Both the position numbers and the translations under genes were made by a program. Positions 17,765 through 28,091 of a stretch of 64,000 nucleotides of DNA are shown here, piece by piece; within the stretch, counting starts at the first letter, position 1, and each line of letters starts with the position of its first letter. This DNA comes from Enterococcus diestrammenae. GTDB lineage: Bacteria; Bacillota; Bacilli; Lactobacillales; Enterococcaceae. The notes below the pieces were generated by a model, which made no database searches, was not told the origin of the DNA, and saw only the letters and a program-made list of their open reading frames with translations. The stretch is taken from positions 1 to 64,000 of the forward strand of contig NZ_MAEI01000010.1 of assembly GCF_009933255.1 (NCBI RefSeq), in the 5' to 3' direction.

Positions 17765-18334
17765 TCATCCATTCAGTTTATTTTTCAAATCACGGGCAAT
17801 TAAGCCACCATACAAATGATACCCAAATTTAGAAGGATGTAAACCATCTTCTGAGATAAATTCCATTGGTTCAGGATAGACCATTTCATGATGATACATA
17901 TCGATAAATTTGGCCCCAGCTGCAATGGCAGTCTTCTTAGCCAGATCATTGTATTCTTGAATAACTGCTGGATCAGCATTTGGTTTCTTCTCCTGATCGA
18001 CAATCCCTAAGCCCATCACGATCACTTTAGCCGGATCGAATTTTCCAATCATTTCCGCGATGTTCGCAGCAAAAGCTTCCAATCCTTTTTGGTTGAGGGC
18101 GTCATTGATTCCCGCATTGATGATGACAAAATCTGGCTCTTCCGCCACCGCATCGCCAATTCGTGCCATGACTTCGGTACTGCCTTCTTTTTGACGGCCT
18201 AGATTTACCACTTGGTAGCCAGGATAGCCCATCCCCGCCAATTCACTGGTGATGAAATCATCCAAAATAGTGCTTGGCGCCCCTTCATACAAGCCGGCAG
18301 CGATTGAGTCTCCGATGATTACAATTTTTTTCAT
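17765..18334 (-). CDS. SGNH/GDSL-type hydrolase
   Basis: The 189-residue cytosolic protein has no signal peptide. All four SGNH blocks are visible: IGDSIAAG (nucleophile Ser), NLGRQ (Gly), INAGINDAL (Asn) and DGLHPSKFGYHLY (catalytic Asp and His). The family hydrolyses esters of lipids, acetylated sugars or thioesters; the substrate is unknown. AAAGGAG lies 10 bp before ATG. It is cotranscribed with the methyltransferase. Confidence 0.85.
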   Translation of the reverse strand: MKKIVIIGDSIAAGLYEGAPSTILDDFITSELAGMGYPGYQVVNLGRQKEGSTEVMARIGDAVAEEPDFVIINAGINDALNQKGLEAFAANIAEMIGKFDPAKVIVMGLGIVDQEKKPNADPAVIQEYNDLAKKTAIAAGAKFIDMYHHEMVYPEPMEFISEDGLHPSKFGYHLYGGLIARDLKNKLNG

Positions 18335-18593
18335 TTGATAGATCTCCTTTCACAGATAGGCTTTCGAGCAGGTTTGGCCCTGGATCGACAGCAAAAATGT
18401 ATTCCTAAAATAGCTTGGGGCAACGAATTGCTCCATCTTGTTTATCTTAGCACACCCCGCCAAGCCGACGCATTTATTTACCCTCGCGACACTATTTGAC
18501 GGGGTTTTGTGGTAAACTGTTGACGTATGAAAATTCCCCACTGGCACCAGAGGCCCTCTGGTTTGTGCCAATAAATCATCCCAGGAGCGACTC

Positions 18594-19517
18594 ATGGCTG
18601 AAAACATCAATTATTATCAAATTCCTCGAACAGAGTGGCAAAATTTTTACAATAACGGCAAAACGCCCCTCACCCAAGAGGAACTGGATAGCATCAAGAG
18701 CCTCAATGACCGCATCTCCATGCAAGACGTGGAAGATGTCTATATTCCTTTGTGCCACCTGATCCATCTCTATATGAAAGAAGCGGAATCTCTGACCCTC
18801 AGTAAGGGCTTGTTTTTGCATCGTTATGTAAAAACACCACCCTTCATCATCGGTATCGCCGGTTCAGTGGCGGTGGGTAAATCCACCACAGCTCGGCTAG
18901 TACAAACTTTGCTGTCCCGCCTCTTCTCACGACGAAAGGTCCAGTTGATTACTACCGATGGCTTTTTGTATCCGAACCAAGTCTTAAAAGATCGCGGCAT
19001 CATGGATCGCAAAGGGTTTCCGGAAAGCTATGATATGGAGCATTTGATCCAGTTTTTGAACGAGGTCAAATCCGGCAAAGACAATATTCCCGTGCCTGTC
19101 TACTCCCACACCGTCTATGATGTGATTGAAGGGGAATACGAGTATATCGATTGCCCGGATATCCTGATTGTCGAAGGGATCAACACCTTGCAACTCCCCC
19201 AAAACCAACAAATCTATGTCAGTGACTTTTTCGACTTTTCGATCTTTGTCGATGCTAACCCTGATTTGATTGAACAATGGTATCTGGAGCGCTTCGAGTC
19301 TTTACTGACGACTGCCTTTTTAGATCCGACAAACTACTATTATCAGTTTGCCATTGGTGACCGCCAAGAAGCATTGGCGATGGCTCGAGAAGTTTGGGAA
19401 AACGTAAATTTGAAAAATCTTACGGAGTATATCTTGCCTACACGAGGGCGAGCAGATATAATTCTCCATAAAACCAAGCACCACCTCATCGACGAAATCT
19501 ATCTGCGAAAATACTAA
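18594..19517 (+). CDS. coaA: Pantothenate kinase, type I
   Basis: First step of coenzyme A synthesis (pantothenate to 4'-phosphopantothenate). 307 residues, the normal length. P-loop GIAGSVAVGKSTTARLVQTLL, then TTDGFLYPNQ, 'RKGFPESYD', 'VYSHTVYDV' and 'ILIVEGINTLQ' follow the E. coli CoaA pattern. AGGAG lies 7 bp before ATG. It is divergent from the SGNH gene; 150 bp follow before guaA. Confidence 0.94.
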   Translation: MAENINYYQIPRTEWQNFYNNGKTPLTQEELDSIKSLNDRISMQDVEDVYIPLCHLIHLYMKEAESLTLSKGLFLHRYVKTPPFIIGIAGSVAVGKSTTARLVQTLLSRLFSRRKVQLITTDGFLYPNQVLKDRGIMDRKGFPESYDMEHLIQFLNEVKSGKDNIPVPVYSHTVYDVIEGEYEYIDCPDILIVEGINTLQLPQNQQIYVSDFFDFSIFVDANPDLIEQWYLERFESLLTTAFLDPTNYYYQFAIGDRQEALAMAREVWENVNLKNLTEYILPTRGRADIILHKTKHHLIDEIYLRKY

Positions 19518-19666
19518 GCAAGTTTCGTCGAGCCTACGTATCATTTGGGCTGTCTGCTTACTCAGCTGATACCCACCAACAAACGCTGTATCGAGAGGAC
19601 TGTCCTTGGGAAACCTGCGGCAGCAGCTCTTTACGATAAAAAAATCTAAGAATAGAGGGATAATCT

Positions 19667-21232
19667 GTGACAAACGTTGACAATATGCCAGAGGTTGAAA
19701 AAATCATCGTCCTGGATTACGGCAGCCAGTACAACCAACTGATCACCCGCCGCATCCGAGAATTCGGGGTCTTTTCCGAATTGTTGAGCCACCGCATTAC
19801 CGCTGACGAAGTGAAAGCCATGGCACCAAAAGGGATCATTCTTTCCGGTGGACCAAACAGTGTCTACGATGAAGGCGCCTTTGGAATCGACGAAGAAATC
19901 TTTGAACTGGGTATCCCGATTTTGGGAATCTGTTACGGGATGCAACTCATGACTGACCGCTCCGGTGGGAAAGTCGAAGCTGCCCACAACCGAGAATACG
20001 GCAAGGCCGAATTGGAAGTCTTAACCGATGATGCCGTGTTATTTGCTGGCACACCGAAAAAACAAATCGTCTGGATGAGCCACGGTGACTTGGTGACCCA
20101 AGCGCCGACTGGTTTTGAGGTAGTCGGTACTAGTGCGGATTGCCCAATCGCTGCCATCCAAAACCTTGATAAAAAACAATTTGGGATTCAATTCCACGCC
20201 GAAGTTCGCAATTCTGAATATGGCAATGAACTCTTGAAACACTTCGCTTTAGACGTCTGCCACTGCAAAGGCGACTGGAGCATGGACAACTTCATCGACC
20301 TCCAAGTAGCAAAAATCAGAGAACAAGTCGGTGACAAAAAAGTCTTGCTAGGCCTTTCTGGCGGTGTCGACTCTTCAGTGGTCGGGGTCTTGTTACAGAA
20401 AGCAATCGGCGACCAACTGACCTCGATTTTTGTCGACCATGGCCTCTTACGAAAAGGCGAAGGGGACCAAGTCATGGAAACCCTCGGCGGAAAGTTTGGT
20501 TTGAATATCATCCGGGTTGATGCAAAAGAACGTTTCTTAAGCAAACTAGCGGGTGTGTCTGACCCTGAACAAAAACGTAAAATCATCGGAAACGAATTCG
20601 TCTACCTATTCGACGACGAAGCCACCAAACTTGCCGGCAAAGAAGGGATTTCTTTCCTTGCACAAGGAACCTTATACACCGATGTTATCGAATCTGGTAC
20701 CGAAACCGCACAAACGATCAAGAGTCACCACAATGTCGGCGGCCTGCCTGAAGATATGCAATTTGAACTCATCGAACCATTGAATACGTTATTCAAAGAT
20801 GAAGTCCGAGCATTAGGAACCCAACTAGGTATGCCAGATGACATCGTTTGGCGTCAGCCTTTCCCAGGACCAGGCTTAGGTATCCGTGTCCTCGGAGAAA
20901 TCACCGAAGACAAGCTGGAAATCGTCCGGGAATCCGACGCCATCTTACGAGAAGAAATCGCCACAGCCGGCCTTGACCGCGACATCTGGCAATACTTCAC
21001 CGTCTTACCAGGTATCCGTTCAGTTGGTGTCATGGGCGATGGCCGTACCTACGATTACACCGTGGGCATCCGTGCAGTCACTTCTATCGACGGTATGACT
21101 GCTGACTTTGCCCGTATCCCTTGGGACGTTTTGCAAAAAATCAGCGTCCGCATCGTAAACGAAGTCGCCCACGTCAACCGCATCGTGTACGATATTACCA
21201 GCAAGCCACCTGCAACTGTTGAGTGGGAATAA
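19667..21232 (+). CDS. guaA: GMP synthase (glutamine-hydrolysing)
   Basis: Converts XMP to GMP. 521 residues. The glutamine amidotransferase domain has its nucleophile in GICYGMQLM and His/Glu in QFHAEV. The ATP-pyrophosphatase P-loop is [14 protein letters not shown], and the C-terminal dimer domain ends in the usual [12 protein letters not shown]. The start is GTG with AGAGGGA ahead. The last 14 bases (21219-21232) are the integration core of the two elements to the right, and the coding sequence is intact. No purine riboswitch was recognised in the 149-bp leader. Confidence 0.95.
   Translation: MTNVDNMPEVEKIIVLDYGSQYNQLITRRIREFGVFSELLSHRITADEVKAMAPKGIILSGGPNSVYDEGAFGIDEEIFELGIPILGICYGMQLMTDRSGGKVEAAHNREYGKAELEVLTDDAVLFAGTPKKQIVWMSHGDLVTQAPTGFEVVGTSADCPIAAIQNLDKKQFGIQFHAEVRNSEYGNELLKHFALDVCHCKGDWSMDNFIDLQVAKIREQVGDKKVLLGLSGGVDSSVVGVLLQKAIGDQLTSIFVDHGLLRKGEGDQVMETLGGKFGLNIIRVDAKERFLSKLAGVSDPEQKRKIIGNEFVYLFDDEATKLAGKEGISFLAQGTLYTDVIESGTETAQTIKSHHNVGGLPEDMQFELIEPLNTLFKDEVRALGTQLGMPDDIVWRQPFPGPGLGIRVLGEITEDKLEIVRESDAILREEIATAGLDRDIWQYFTVLPGIRSVGVMGDGRTYDYTVGIRAVTSIDGMTADFARIPWDVLQKISVRIVNEVAHVNRIVYDITSKPPATVEWE
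21219..21232 (+). repeat. Attachment core at the guaA 3' end (left end of element 1)
   Basis: TTGAGTGGGAATAA, ending with the guaA stop codon, is repeated exactly at 32520-32533. Its last 12 bases recur at 43678-43689. Confidence 0.85.
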
Positions 21233-21311
21233 TCCTATCGGCAAGGGACAACCCATAAATACTAATTCTACTGCGTTTTGTTTGTTCTTAACTACCTTAA
21301 AGTGACTCAAA

Positions 21312-21346
21312 TGGAGACAAAATGTCTCCAAGATTGTCTCCAAAAC
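21312..21346. repeat. Integrase arm-type repeats, left end of element 1
   Basis: Two direct copies of TGTCTCCA lie 4 bp apart (21323-21330 and 21335-21342), the second followed by AAAC. The first also forms an inverted pair with TGGAGACA (21312-21319). The same double repeat with the same spacing lies at the right end of element 1. Confidence 0.75.
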
Positions 21347-21369
21347 TTTAATTGTGGTTTTACTAAATA

Positions 21370-21410
21370 AAGAAAGAAACCTATTAGATATTCTGATAGG
21401 TTTCTTTCTA
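21370..21410. terminator. Bidirectional terminator between guaA and res
   Basis: AGAAAGAAACCTAT pairs with ATAGGTTTCTTTCT. T-rich DNA lies on both sides, so it can serve guaA on the plus strand and res on the minus strand. Confidence 0.8.
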
Positions 21411-21413
21411 TTT

Positions 21414-24140
21414 CTAAAACGTCAATCCTCTAAATTCTTTATCCAGCGCTACTTGCGCTAACTGCTTAATGGTACCTCTACCATCATTCATAGTATAGAA
21501 TTTCAGCCCTTTAATTTTAACATCCTGCACTTCATCTTCAAAAACAAGCTCACCTTCATTTTCGTTAATATATTGCAACAAGTCTTCCTTCCATTGTTCA
21601 CGTTCTAACAAATTGCCACCTTTTGGCTCTATAAAGACTTGCACAAAATATTCCGTATTTTGCAGATACAAAATAAAATCAGGCTGAAAACCTTCTAAGT
21701 GAACAACTTGGGGATGAGTCTCAAATTGATGTAGTTTTAGTCTTTCATTCTTAGCTGATTCACGATGCATATTTTCATCCATTCGAATCAGATAAACGTC
21801 TTCATATTGCTCACGTAACTCTTCAACACGTTCGAGAATACGATCGACTAACTGCTTTTCTGTCATATTGATAATTGCCGAATCATAAACAAACGATGCA
21901 TCAGCAATCACATAACGGTCAACATTTTGCGGTTTTCCATCTAACATCATTTTGCCAGTGTCGTAATTAGGTTTTCTCTTACGATAATCAGAAATATATT
22001 CCTTAATCGGATAACCAATGAAGTTATTCGTTCCTTTTGCTTTATTGTAGCCACTTCTTATTTTTATAGCCACTTCTTGCAAGTACATTTCTAATATTTC
22101 CAGCTTTTCAACTGCCGTTAAGTCTTTCCGAGTAAACGTCAACGGTACTGTCGCATAAAGCGTTCTCCCTTTTATATTCAGCCACTTCTCACCATAAAAC
22201 TCTTCTTTTGATTTCAAATTTGGAAGAAAACCTTTTAAATTAGCAAAGTGAAAAAAGCTTAACCGATTCATTGCTTTATTCAAAAATCGTTCATCAATTT
22301 GTACAGGTATTTGATGCGTATCTGTATAGTCTGCTTGCACGGTATTATCTTTATAACCAACTTCTTGTGACGCAAAACGCCATTTTATAATAATATCACT
22401 CTGATTATCTACACCATACTTGTCTAATCCGTCATAATAGAAATTGTTCACTTCAATCGTCTGATTATAGTAAATTTTTCCATTTTTCCATACATTCGTT
22501 CGTTTGAATGATGGCTTCACTAAAACATCAAGTAACGGATTCTTAATGTCTTCACCAGAAGGCAAGTTCATTTCATCTAACGCCTCAACTAAATTCTTCA
22601 AATATTGAGGTTCGTTAATCGTATGATAATGAAGCGTTTCTAATACCAAGCTTGGTGTTGCATTCGCACTTCCATCAAAGCGACGCTGAAAGCTTCTTTC
22701 ATCATCTAATTTGAACGGATTATACCTTGCTCCTCGTCCAATCAACTGCGCCTCTGCCATTGTCGTTTTCTTATCACCTTTTGTACCTTTGAAGTTACTG
22801 ATACGAACAATGTCATACAGATTTAAAACGTCCCAGCCTTCTGTTAGCTTTGCTACCGCAAATACAACCCGATACAAGTTTGATGGACTTTCCAAAGTAT
22901 TTAGCGCTTCATATCGTCCTTTTTCTAACATCCCCGCACCACGATCACTATCATTGGCATTAATAACTCGATTTGGTGAAAATTCTCGTTTGATTTCTCG
23001 GACAATTTGCGTAAGCTCTTCATCATTTTTCCGATAATAGTCTAATGCAATCGCCAATGTTTCACTTTCATCTTCGGATTTCAGTGCTTTCTGTCTCGCT
23101 AGAAATTCTCGAACGATTTCAGGTTTCAGGTTTTCAATTAGTTCATTGAACTTTTGATTTGCTTCATTTGATGCATCGATTTTTTGCGATTTGAACATGA
23201 TAACTGGCTTGATTTGAGTGTGATACAATTCCATTGCATAACGCCGGCGAAATTCACTAAGTAATACTACACTTAACATGTTTTCTTCATCGGAATTTCC
23301 TGACTGGATTCGTTTGACGTTTTTTGAGTAACGATCCAAGATAAATTGGTCTAACGCATAACGGTACAACACTTTATCTTTATACTTCTCATAGATATTT
23401 TTGTTTTCAAGGTCAATCGTAGCGGTAAATTCCAACAGCCTATTATCATCTCGTGCATTCAAAATAATATCAATCGCTTTTTCCCATGATTGTTCGTATT
23501 CTTTTTGTTTATCAGATAATTTAGTTGAAGCAGAATAGTGGTGTGCTTCATCTCCCAAAATCGCGATTTTATGTCTAGCATAATCATCTTTCCCCATTGA
23601 GTTTTCACTTTGGGTAAAAATATCTGTCGCAACCATTTGAACAGAAGACAATTTGATGTAGATAGTGTTTTTACTTTGTATTCTTGGAAAAGTTTTCACT
23701 CGTTCGATTTTGATTCGTTCACCATCAATTTCAATCGCTGACTGGTAAAGATATTTATGCGATTGCGGATTGGTTAGATTATCAATTGTTTTTGTCAAAA
23801 CACTATTGGTATTTACGATAAATAAGAAATTTTGATATCCTAGTTCTTTATACATATATAAAATTAGCCCAGCCATGACATCTGTTTTCCCACTACCTGT
23901 CGCCATATTGAAAAGTACATGTTTTATGTTACGGAATTTGAAGGTTTCAGATGCTTGTGAATAGTGGTAATAACGCAAAGCTTCTGATTGATAATTACGA
24001 AATTTATGAACCATATTCTGCTCAAGATAAATGGGTATTTCCCACCCTGATTCACTATTCATAAAACTTTTATCTAATGTTTTTAATTCCTCTAATAACG
24101 GAAGGGATAATTTATTCTTAACGGCTTTTTTCTTTGCCAT
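21414..24140 (-). CDS. res: Type III restriction endonuclease subunit Res
   Basis: 908 residues, typical for type III Res. The SF2 helicase part shows Walker A FNMATGSGKTDVM, the DEAH-like box LGDEAHHYS, FTATIDLENK (motif III) and QLIGRGARYNPF (motif VI). The C-terminal nuclease motif is in VQVFIEPKGGNLLEREQWKEDLL (E-x-K type). Res cuts DNA about 25 bp from its site when complexed with Mod. It starts 2 bp after the mod stop, so the two are translated together. It is AT-rich cargo of element 1. Confidence 0.92.
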   Translation of the reverse strand: MAKKKAVKNKLSLPLLEELKTLDKSFMNSESGWEIPIYLEQNMVHKFRNYQSEALRYYHYSQASETFKFRNIKHVLFNMATGSGKTDVMAGLILYMYKELGYQNFLFIVNTNSVLTKTIDNLTNPQSHKYLYQSAIEIDGERIKIERVKTFPRIQSKNTIYIKLSSVQMVATDIFTQSENSMGKDDYARHKIAILGDEAHHYSASTKLSDKQKEYEQSWEKAIDIILNARDDNRLLEFTATIDLENKNIYEKYKDKVLYRYALDQFILDRYSKNVKRIQSGNSDEENMLSVVLLSEFRRRYAMELYHTQIKPVIMFKSQKIDASNEANQKFNELIENLKPEIVREFLARQKALKSEDESETLAIALDYYRKNDEELTQIVREIKREFSPNRVINANDSDRGAGMLEKGRYEALNTLESPSNLYRVVFAVAKLTEGWDVLNLYDIVRISNFKGTKGDKKTTMAEAQLIGRGARYNPFKLDDERSFQRRFDGSANATPSLVLETLHYHTINEPQYLKNLVEALDEMNLPSGEDIKNPLLDVLVKPSFKRTNVWKNGKIYYNQTIEVNNFYYDGLDKYGVDNQSDIIIKWRFASQEVGYKDNTVQADYTDTHQIPVQIDERFLNKAMNRLSFFHFANLKGFLPNLKSKEEFYGEKWLNIKGRTLYATVPLTFTRKDLTAVEKLEILEMYLQEVAIKIRSGYNKAKGTNNFIGYPIKEYISDYRKRKPNYDTGKMMLDGKPQNVDRYVIADASFVYDSAIINMTEKQLVDRILERVEELREQYEDVYLIRMDENMHRESAKNERLKLHQFETHPQVVHLEGFQPDFILYLQNTEYFVQVFIEPKGGNLLEREQWKEDLLQYINENEGELVFEDEVQDVKIKGLKFYTMNDGRGTIKQLAQVALDKEFRGLTF

Positions 24141-24142
24141 TG

Positions 24143-26020
24143 CTATTCACCTCTATCCGCATAAAAGCTTTTATTGAACTCGTAATCACTATCAGAAATA
24201 AGATCGCGTACATTTTTATCATCAATTTCCGAATAATTATAATAAAGCTGATTTTTATCAATCACTTTAATCAAAATTCTCTTTTGATCGTCAATAGATT
24301 GTTGCCACAAGTCCTCACTTTGAAGTTCTTCTAAGTCTACACGAAAATCAAAATCAGCTGTTTCCATCATTTGTTTAAAGATAGCTTGTAAATCTGTCAT
24401 GTTTTTAGCATTTACAATCTCTTTAATAAATCCAGTATTTTTTTCCATTAATTCAGCATATACGAAAGAACCGCCACCTTGCCAGTTGACGTCTGTGGAA
24501 ATACCGCCTTGCTCCCCTTCAATAACTTTTTGAAGCCGTGTTACTGAAACAGTATTGATGTAATCCATTTGTTCAATACCAATAAAACGACGATTCATTT
24601 TCATAGCGACGGCTTGGGTTGTTGCTGAGCCCATGAAAAAGTCAAGAACGATGTCGTTTTCTTTAGAAGCAATGGTAATTAATTTATTCAATAGTTTCTC
24701 TGGTTTCGGGGTAGAAAAAACATTGGTTCCAAAAATCTTCTTGATTTCACCATTAGCATCACGAGTGGTTCCGCTATCCTCTCCGTACCATAAATTTTCA
24801 GGCGTCCTCCCCTCTTGGTCCGCCAAATAAATTTTCCTAACAATTCCTGAATAATCTTTTTTAAAAACAATTTCTCCAGTACTCATTTTTTCCTCTACAG
24901 TTTCCTTTGCCCATCTCCAACCTTTTTCAGGAGGCTGTATTATGGTTCCATTTGGAGCTTCAATCGTATACTTTAACGTTTTTCGCAAATTCGGACTTCT
25001 AACATCCCCTGACCTCCATAAACCTTTAGGATCATTATCAGGATTCTTATATGCTTTATTATCTTTTTCAGTTCTATCTGCTTGAAAATTCGGTAATAAA
25101 TTTTTATCTTTGGCATATACAATTAAATGATTGTAATGTCGTGAAAAGAATCGTTCATCATTCTTACTTTGTTTAGTATGGTTCCAGATAACATTAGCTA
25201 TATAGTTGCTTTCATTAAAAATTTGATCAAGTAATACATTGATATATCCATTTTCATTATCATCAAAATTGATCCAAATCGTTCCATCTTCGCTAAGCAA
25301 ATCTCGAGCTATTTCCAATCTATTTTTCATGAATGTGAGCCATGATGCATGATTAAACCTATCGTTGTAATTAAACCCATCACTACCTGTATTGTACGGA
25401 GGGTCCAAATAGATAAGTTTCACTTTGTCTGAGTATTTTTCTTTAAGTGTATGCAACGCTAGTAAATTATTTCCCTTAATAATCAAATTATCTTCATCAA
25501 AAGCAGCGGCTTCTCCCACACCTTCTTTTGTATATCGTTTTGCATTCACCAAAATTTTCTTATCAAACAACGTGTCAATTTCATCTTGAGCTATGATTTC
25601 ATTTAGAAATGGTTCATCCGGCTTTAAGTCATCTTTACCACTATCTTCCTTGGACATACTCGCTTTCAAAACTGTATCTTTGTACGGAAAGTCCAATACA
25701 ACTTCACTTGATTCATCCAAGAATCTTCCGTTTACAGTCAGTCCGATTTTCTTAGAATACTTTGTGTAAGAATCTTGCCAGTATTCATCCTGCTCAAATA
25801 CATCAATCAAATCATTCACTTTGATAACCGTTGCACCGGCAATTTCCATCGTGAATCTCTTTTTCAGTTCGTCATTCGATAGTAATTCTTTTACTAAGTC
25901 AGCATCGTAACTATCTAAGTCACGAATCACTTTGCTCTTATTAACAATACCATCAACAAAATATTTGTCGTCGAACTTTACCAATACAGCTCGTATCTCT
26001 TGATTCAGCTTTGTTTCCAT
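24143..26020 (-). CDS. mod: Type III DNA methyltransferase subunit Mod
   Basis: 625 residues of a beta-class N6-adenine methyltransferase: catalytic LDPPYNTGSDGF near residue 208 and SAM-binding DFFMGSATTQAV near residue 455. The central segment between them is the target recognition region and sets the modified sequence, which cannot be read from here. GGAGGT lies 5 bp before ATG. The pair looks complete and intact, so the element probably adds restriction to its host. A palindrome overlaps its promoter region. Confidence 0.92.
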   Translation of the reverse strand: METKLNQEIRAVLVKFDDKYFVDGIVNKSKVIRDLDSYDADLVKELLSNDELKKRFTMEIAGATVIKVNDLIDVFEQDEYWQDSYTKYSKKIGLTVNGRFLDESSEVVLDFPYKDTVLKASMSKEDSGKDDLKPDEPFLNEIIAQDEIDTLFDKKILVNAKRYTKEGVGEAAAFDEDNLIIKGNNLLALHTLKEKYSDKVKLIYLDPPYNTGSDGFNYNDRFNHASWLTFMKNRLEIARDLLSEDGTIWINFDDNENGYINVLLDQIFNESNYIANVIWNHTKQSKNDERFFSRHYNHLIVYAKDKNLLPNFQADRTEKDNKAYKNPDNDPKGLWRSGDVRSPNLRKTLKYTIEAPNGTIIQPPEKGWRWAKETVEEKMSTGEIVFKKDYSGIVRKIYLADQEGRTPENLWYGEDSGTTRDANGEIKKIFGTNVFSTPKPEKLLNKLITIASKENDIVLDFFMGSATTQAVAMKMNRRFIGIEQMDYINTVSVTRLQKVIEGEQGGISTDVNWQGGGSFVYAELMEKNTGFIKEIVNAKNMTDLQAIFKQMMETADFDFRVDLEELQSEDLWQQSIDDQKRILIKVIDKNQLYYNYSEIDDKNVRDLISDSDYEFNKSFYADRGE

Positions 26021-26038
26021 AACTACCTCCAGAACCTT

Positions 26039-26078
26039 GTATTATACTACTCTGAACAATTATACCGTAAAATTGTTC
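26039..26078 (-). promoter_or_regulatory. Promoter with palindromic operator before mod
   Basis: Minus strand: TATAAT lies about 20 bp ahead of mod. Upstream of it is the palindrome GAACAAT-(11 bp)-ATTGTTC (26054-26078), itself containing a second TATAAT. A repressor site controlling the restriction system is likely; the regulator is not identified. Confidence 0.5.
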
Positions 26079-26196
26079 AAGAAGGAGGACAAACCTAATA
26101 TTTGGAATGCCCTTCTTCTTCGATAAACTCTTCTTGTAATTTCCCCCGTATTCCGCCTTGTTCAAGCTAGTCTTCTAAATTAGCTCGTCTGATTCC

Positions 26197-27306
26197 TTAC
26201 TCATTACTTAAATCAATAAACCGATTCATCGAAAAATATCTTTCTCCCTGACGCAACAAAAAAAACTGACTGTTGAAGTATTCAGACTCAATGTCACCAT
26301 ACATTTGAATTTGAACATGATGTAGCTCTTCAACGTATGCATCACTTGCATCAACTAAATTTTGCATGACATCCATCTCTACTCCTTCTCCCATTGTTGA
26401 ATGATAACCACGTGCTTCTGGGCTAATACTCATTTCCATATACAACAAACGAGAATTCATACGGATTAAATCAGCGACAAGAATATCATACACTCTTTTC
26501 CCTAGAGAAGATGGGTCAATCTCCTCTAACAAAGGCAGTACAAATTCCTTAACAAATTGATCCAAAATTTTTTCAAACACTGAGAATCCAGTATCAGTTT
26601 CTTTTTTTATATACCGCCCAATTGAATCTTTCGACTCATATTCAAACTTACTGTGAATCAATTCAACAAATTTTTCCATCAACTCTTGTAAAGACCCAAA
26701 TTTACATAAATAATAGACAGCTTCCGCGAAAACGTCCACATTTTTATCAAGAGAATAATTTGTATAGTAGATTAAATCTCCATTCTCTTTTAATCCACGT
26801 TCATAAGCAAAGTATGAAGCAAAGGGAATATAATCAATTAAAAATTGCTCAACCTTTCCGCTATACTCGGGGGATTCAAGTAAATCGCTAAAGAGATAAA
26901 AGAAAAAAGAAAACTGCCCTTCATTACTTAGAAGATGCTCATCATCTCCCCAATATACTTCCGCTAAACTTGTAAACTCGAGATTTTCCTTTTTCATTTT
27001 TGTCTCAAGTATACAATCGCTTGAATTGGTGAGACGTTCTGGAATCAACCTAACATTCTTTAAAATCGCTCCTGCAACGGAAGAAGAAAGAAAGTTATCA
27101 AAACCCTCGATTTCACCGTCCAACACGTTTTTTACTAGCTTTGGTTTGTTTGGATAAATATGAGTTGCCTTCAAGTTCTTGAGATTTTTATATTGAATTT
27201 TTCCTGACTGCCTTAGCATTGTTCTTTCCTCGTTTATCTGTTCAACTCGTACCTTAATTCTCTGCTGAGCAGATGTAAAAAAAAATTTCTTTAAATTTTC
27301 ATACAT
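26197..27306 (-). CDS. Unknown 369-aa protein in the restriction module
   Basis: Not recognised. The protein is soluble, acidic and rich in Phe, Tyr, Leu and Glu. It has no signal peptide, membrane helix, P-loop or obvious nuclease motif. The first 55 residues are basic; the rest looks mostly helical. It lies upstream of mod and res in the same direction, separated by a 176-bp gap with its own promoter signals, and is divergent from the element's mobility genes. AAAGGAG lies 8 bp before ATG. Cargo position suggests a defence or regulatory role, but this is only inference from neighbours. Confidence 0.7.
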   Translation of the reverse strand: MYENLKKFFFTSAQQRIKVRVEQINEERTMLRQSGKIQYKNLKNLKATHIYPNKPKLVKNVLDGEIEGFDNFLSSSVAGAILKNVRLIPERLTNSSDCILETKMKKENLEFTSLAEVYWGDDEHLLSNEGQFSFFFYLFSDLLESPEYSGKVEQFLIDYIPFASYFAYERGLKENGDLIYYTNYSLDKNVDVFAEAVYYLCKFGSLQELMEKFVELIHSKFEYESKDSIGRYIKKETDTGFSVFEKILDQFVKEFVLPLLEEIDPSSLGKRVYDILVADLIRMNSRLLYMEMSISPEARGYHSTMGEGVEMDVMQNLVDASDAYVEELHHVQIQMYGDIESEYFNSQFFLLRQGERYFSMNRFIDLSNE

Positions 27307-27452
27307 ATAAATCGCTCCTTTTTATAAAAACGGATTATTTCAGAGTTAATTATACAATACACTCCCGAAAAACCCCATTTTAATACTATATACTAAAATT
27401 GTAATAAGAAGATATGTATAAACTGTCATCAAGACAAAAGGTGGTGATTCCT

Positions 27453-27659
27453 GTGGAACGTACTCAAATAGAAAAGATTATCAATGACAAACTAGATGTA
27501 ATCTTGGATGACTTATCATTGGAAAATTCATTAGCACTTCATTTAGACGCTTATGAACAAATCTTAGACCTCATTGATTCTAACAATAACAAATTAAAGT
27601 CAAAGGTTAAACAGATGATTGATAAATCATATCGTTCACATCTCGAGACAATGAAGTAG
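27453..27659 (+). CDS. Small hypothetical protein, first gene of the mobility operon
   Basis: 68 residues from GTG 27453, which has AAGGTGG 8 bp ahead; an ATG at 27414 would add 13 residues but lacks a site. The protein is acidic, helical and Leu/Asp-rich (IEKIINDKLDVILDDLSLEN), with a basic C-terminus. It is not recognised. Many mobile elements carry such small genes before their DUF961 gene. Confidence 0.6.
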   Translation: MERTQIEKIINDKLDVILDDLSLENSLALHLDAYEQILDLIDSNNNKLKSKVKQMIDKSYRSHLETMK

Positions 27660-27749
27660 GCTTAGACGACCGATGATGGTGATGTCGCTAAACTATGCTA
27701 GCTTATTGATAGTTACTAAGATTAATTAAAAAGAATTGGGGTGAAGAAA

Positions 27750-28091
27750 ATGGCTCAACCAAATTGGAATCCACGCTTGAAAGATGTGCTAGGTCATGAC
27801 ACGCAGGAAGTTCCCATGATTAGTCTCCGTACAGGTAACGAGTATAAAGCCGAAGTTATTCCTGAACTTAAGGTTGTTTCCACAGGTTCTGTTGAAGACA
27901 CTGAAGATGGTAAGTATCGTTACCCCATCGTTGATACTTCAAAGAATCTTGAGTATGCAATCAAAACCGAGAACAAGATTGACGTGAAATTTGGAATGGT
28001 TCTGTTATTCAAGAACGTGCGTGGTGGTGCAACTGCTCGTGGCGGTTGGTATTCAGCTGATAACGTTCAGTCGGTGCCTCGTAATGCGTAA
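27750..28091 (+). CDS. DUF961 (YdcP-like) family protein of integrative elements
   Basis: About 113 residues. The pattern of N-terminal PNW-PRLKDVLG, then 'KYRYPIVDTSKNLEYAIKTENKIDVKFGMVLLFKNVRGGATARGGWYSADNV', resembles the small DUF961 proteins found next to the coupling protein in Tn916/ICEBs1-like elements. Function is unknown. The ATG at 27750 follows TTGGGGTGAAG. Its end overlaps the start of the ATPase gene by 8 bp. Confidence 0.65.
   Translation: MAQPNWNPRLKDVLGHDTQEVPMISLRTGNEYKAEVIPELKVVSTGSVEDTEDGKYRYPIVDTSKNLEYAIKTENKIDVKFGMVLLFKNVRGGATARGGWYSADNVQSVPRNA

Noticed and set aside
19518..19666. Possible purine riboswitch before guaA
   Set aside because: A short GTATCA/TGATAC stem is present, but the conserved purine aptamer junction and loop bases are not recognisable.
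21414..24140. Type I HsdR or a stand-alone helicase
   Set aside because: The length, the neighbouring DPPY methyltransferase without an HsdS subunit, and the C-terminal E-x-K motif fit type III Res better.
25953..26165. A 70-codon minus-strand frame overlapping the mod start
   Set aside because: It overlaps the mod promoter and first codons, has no ribosome binding site, and its sequence looks like an out-of-frame reading of the leader.
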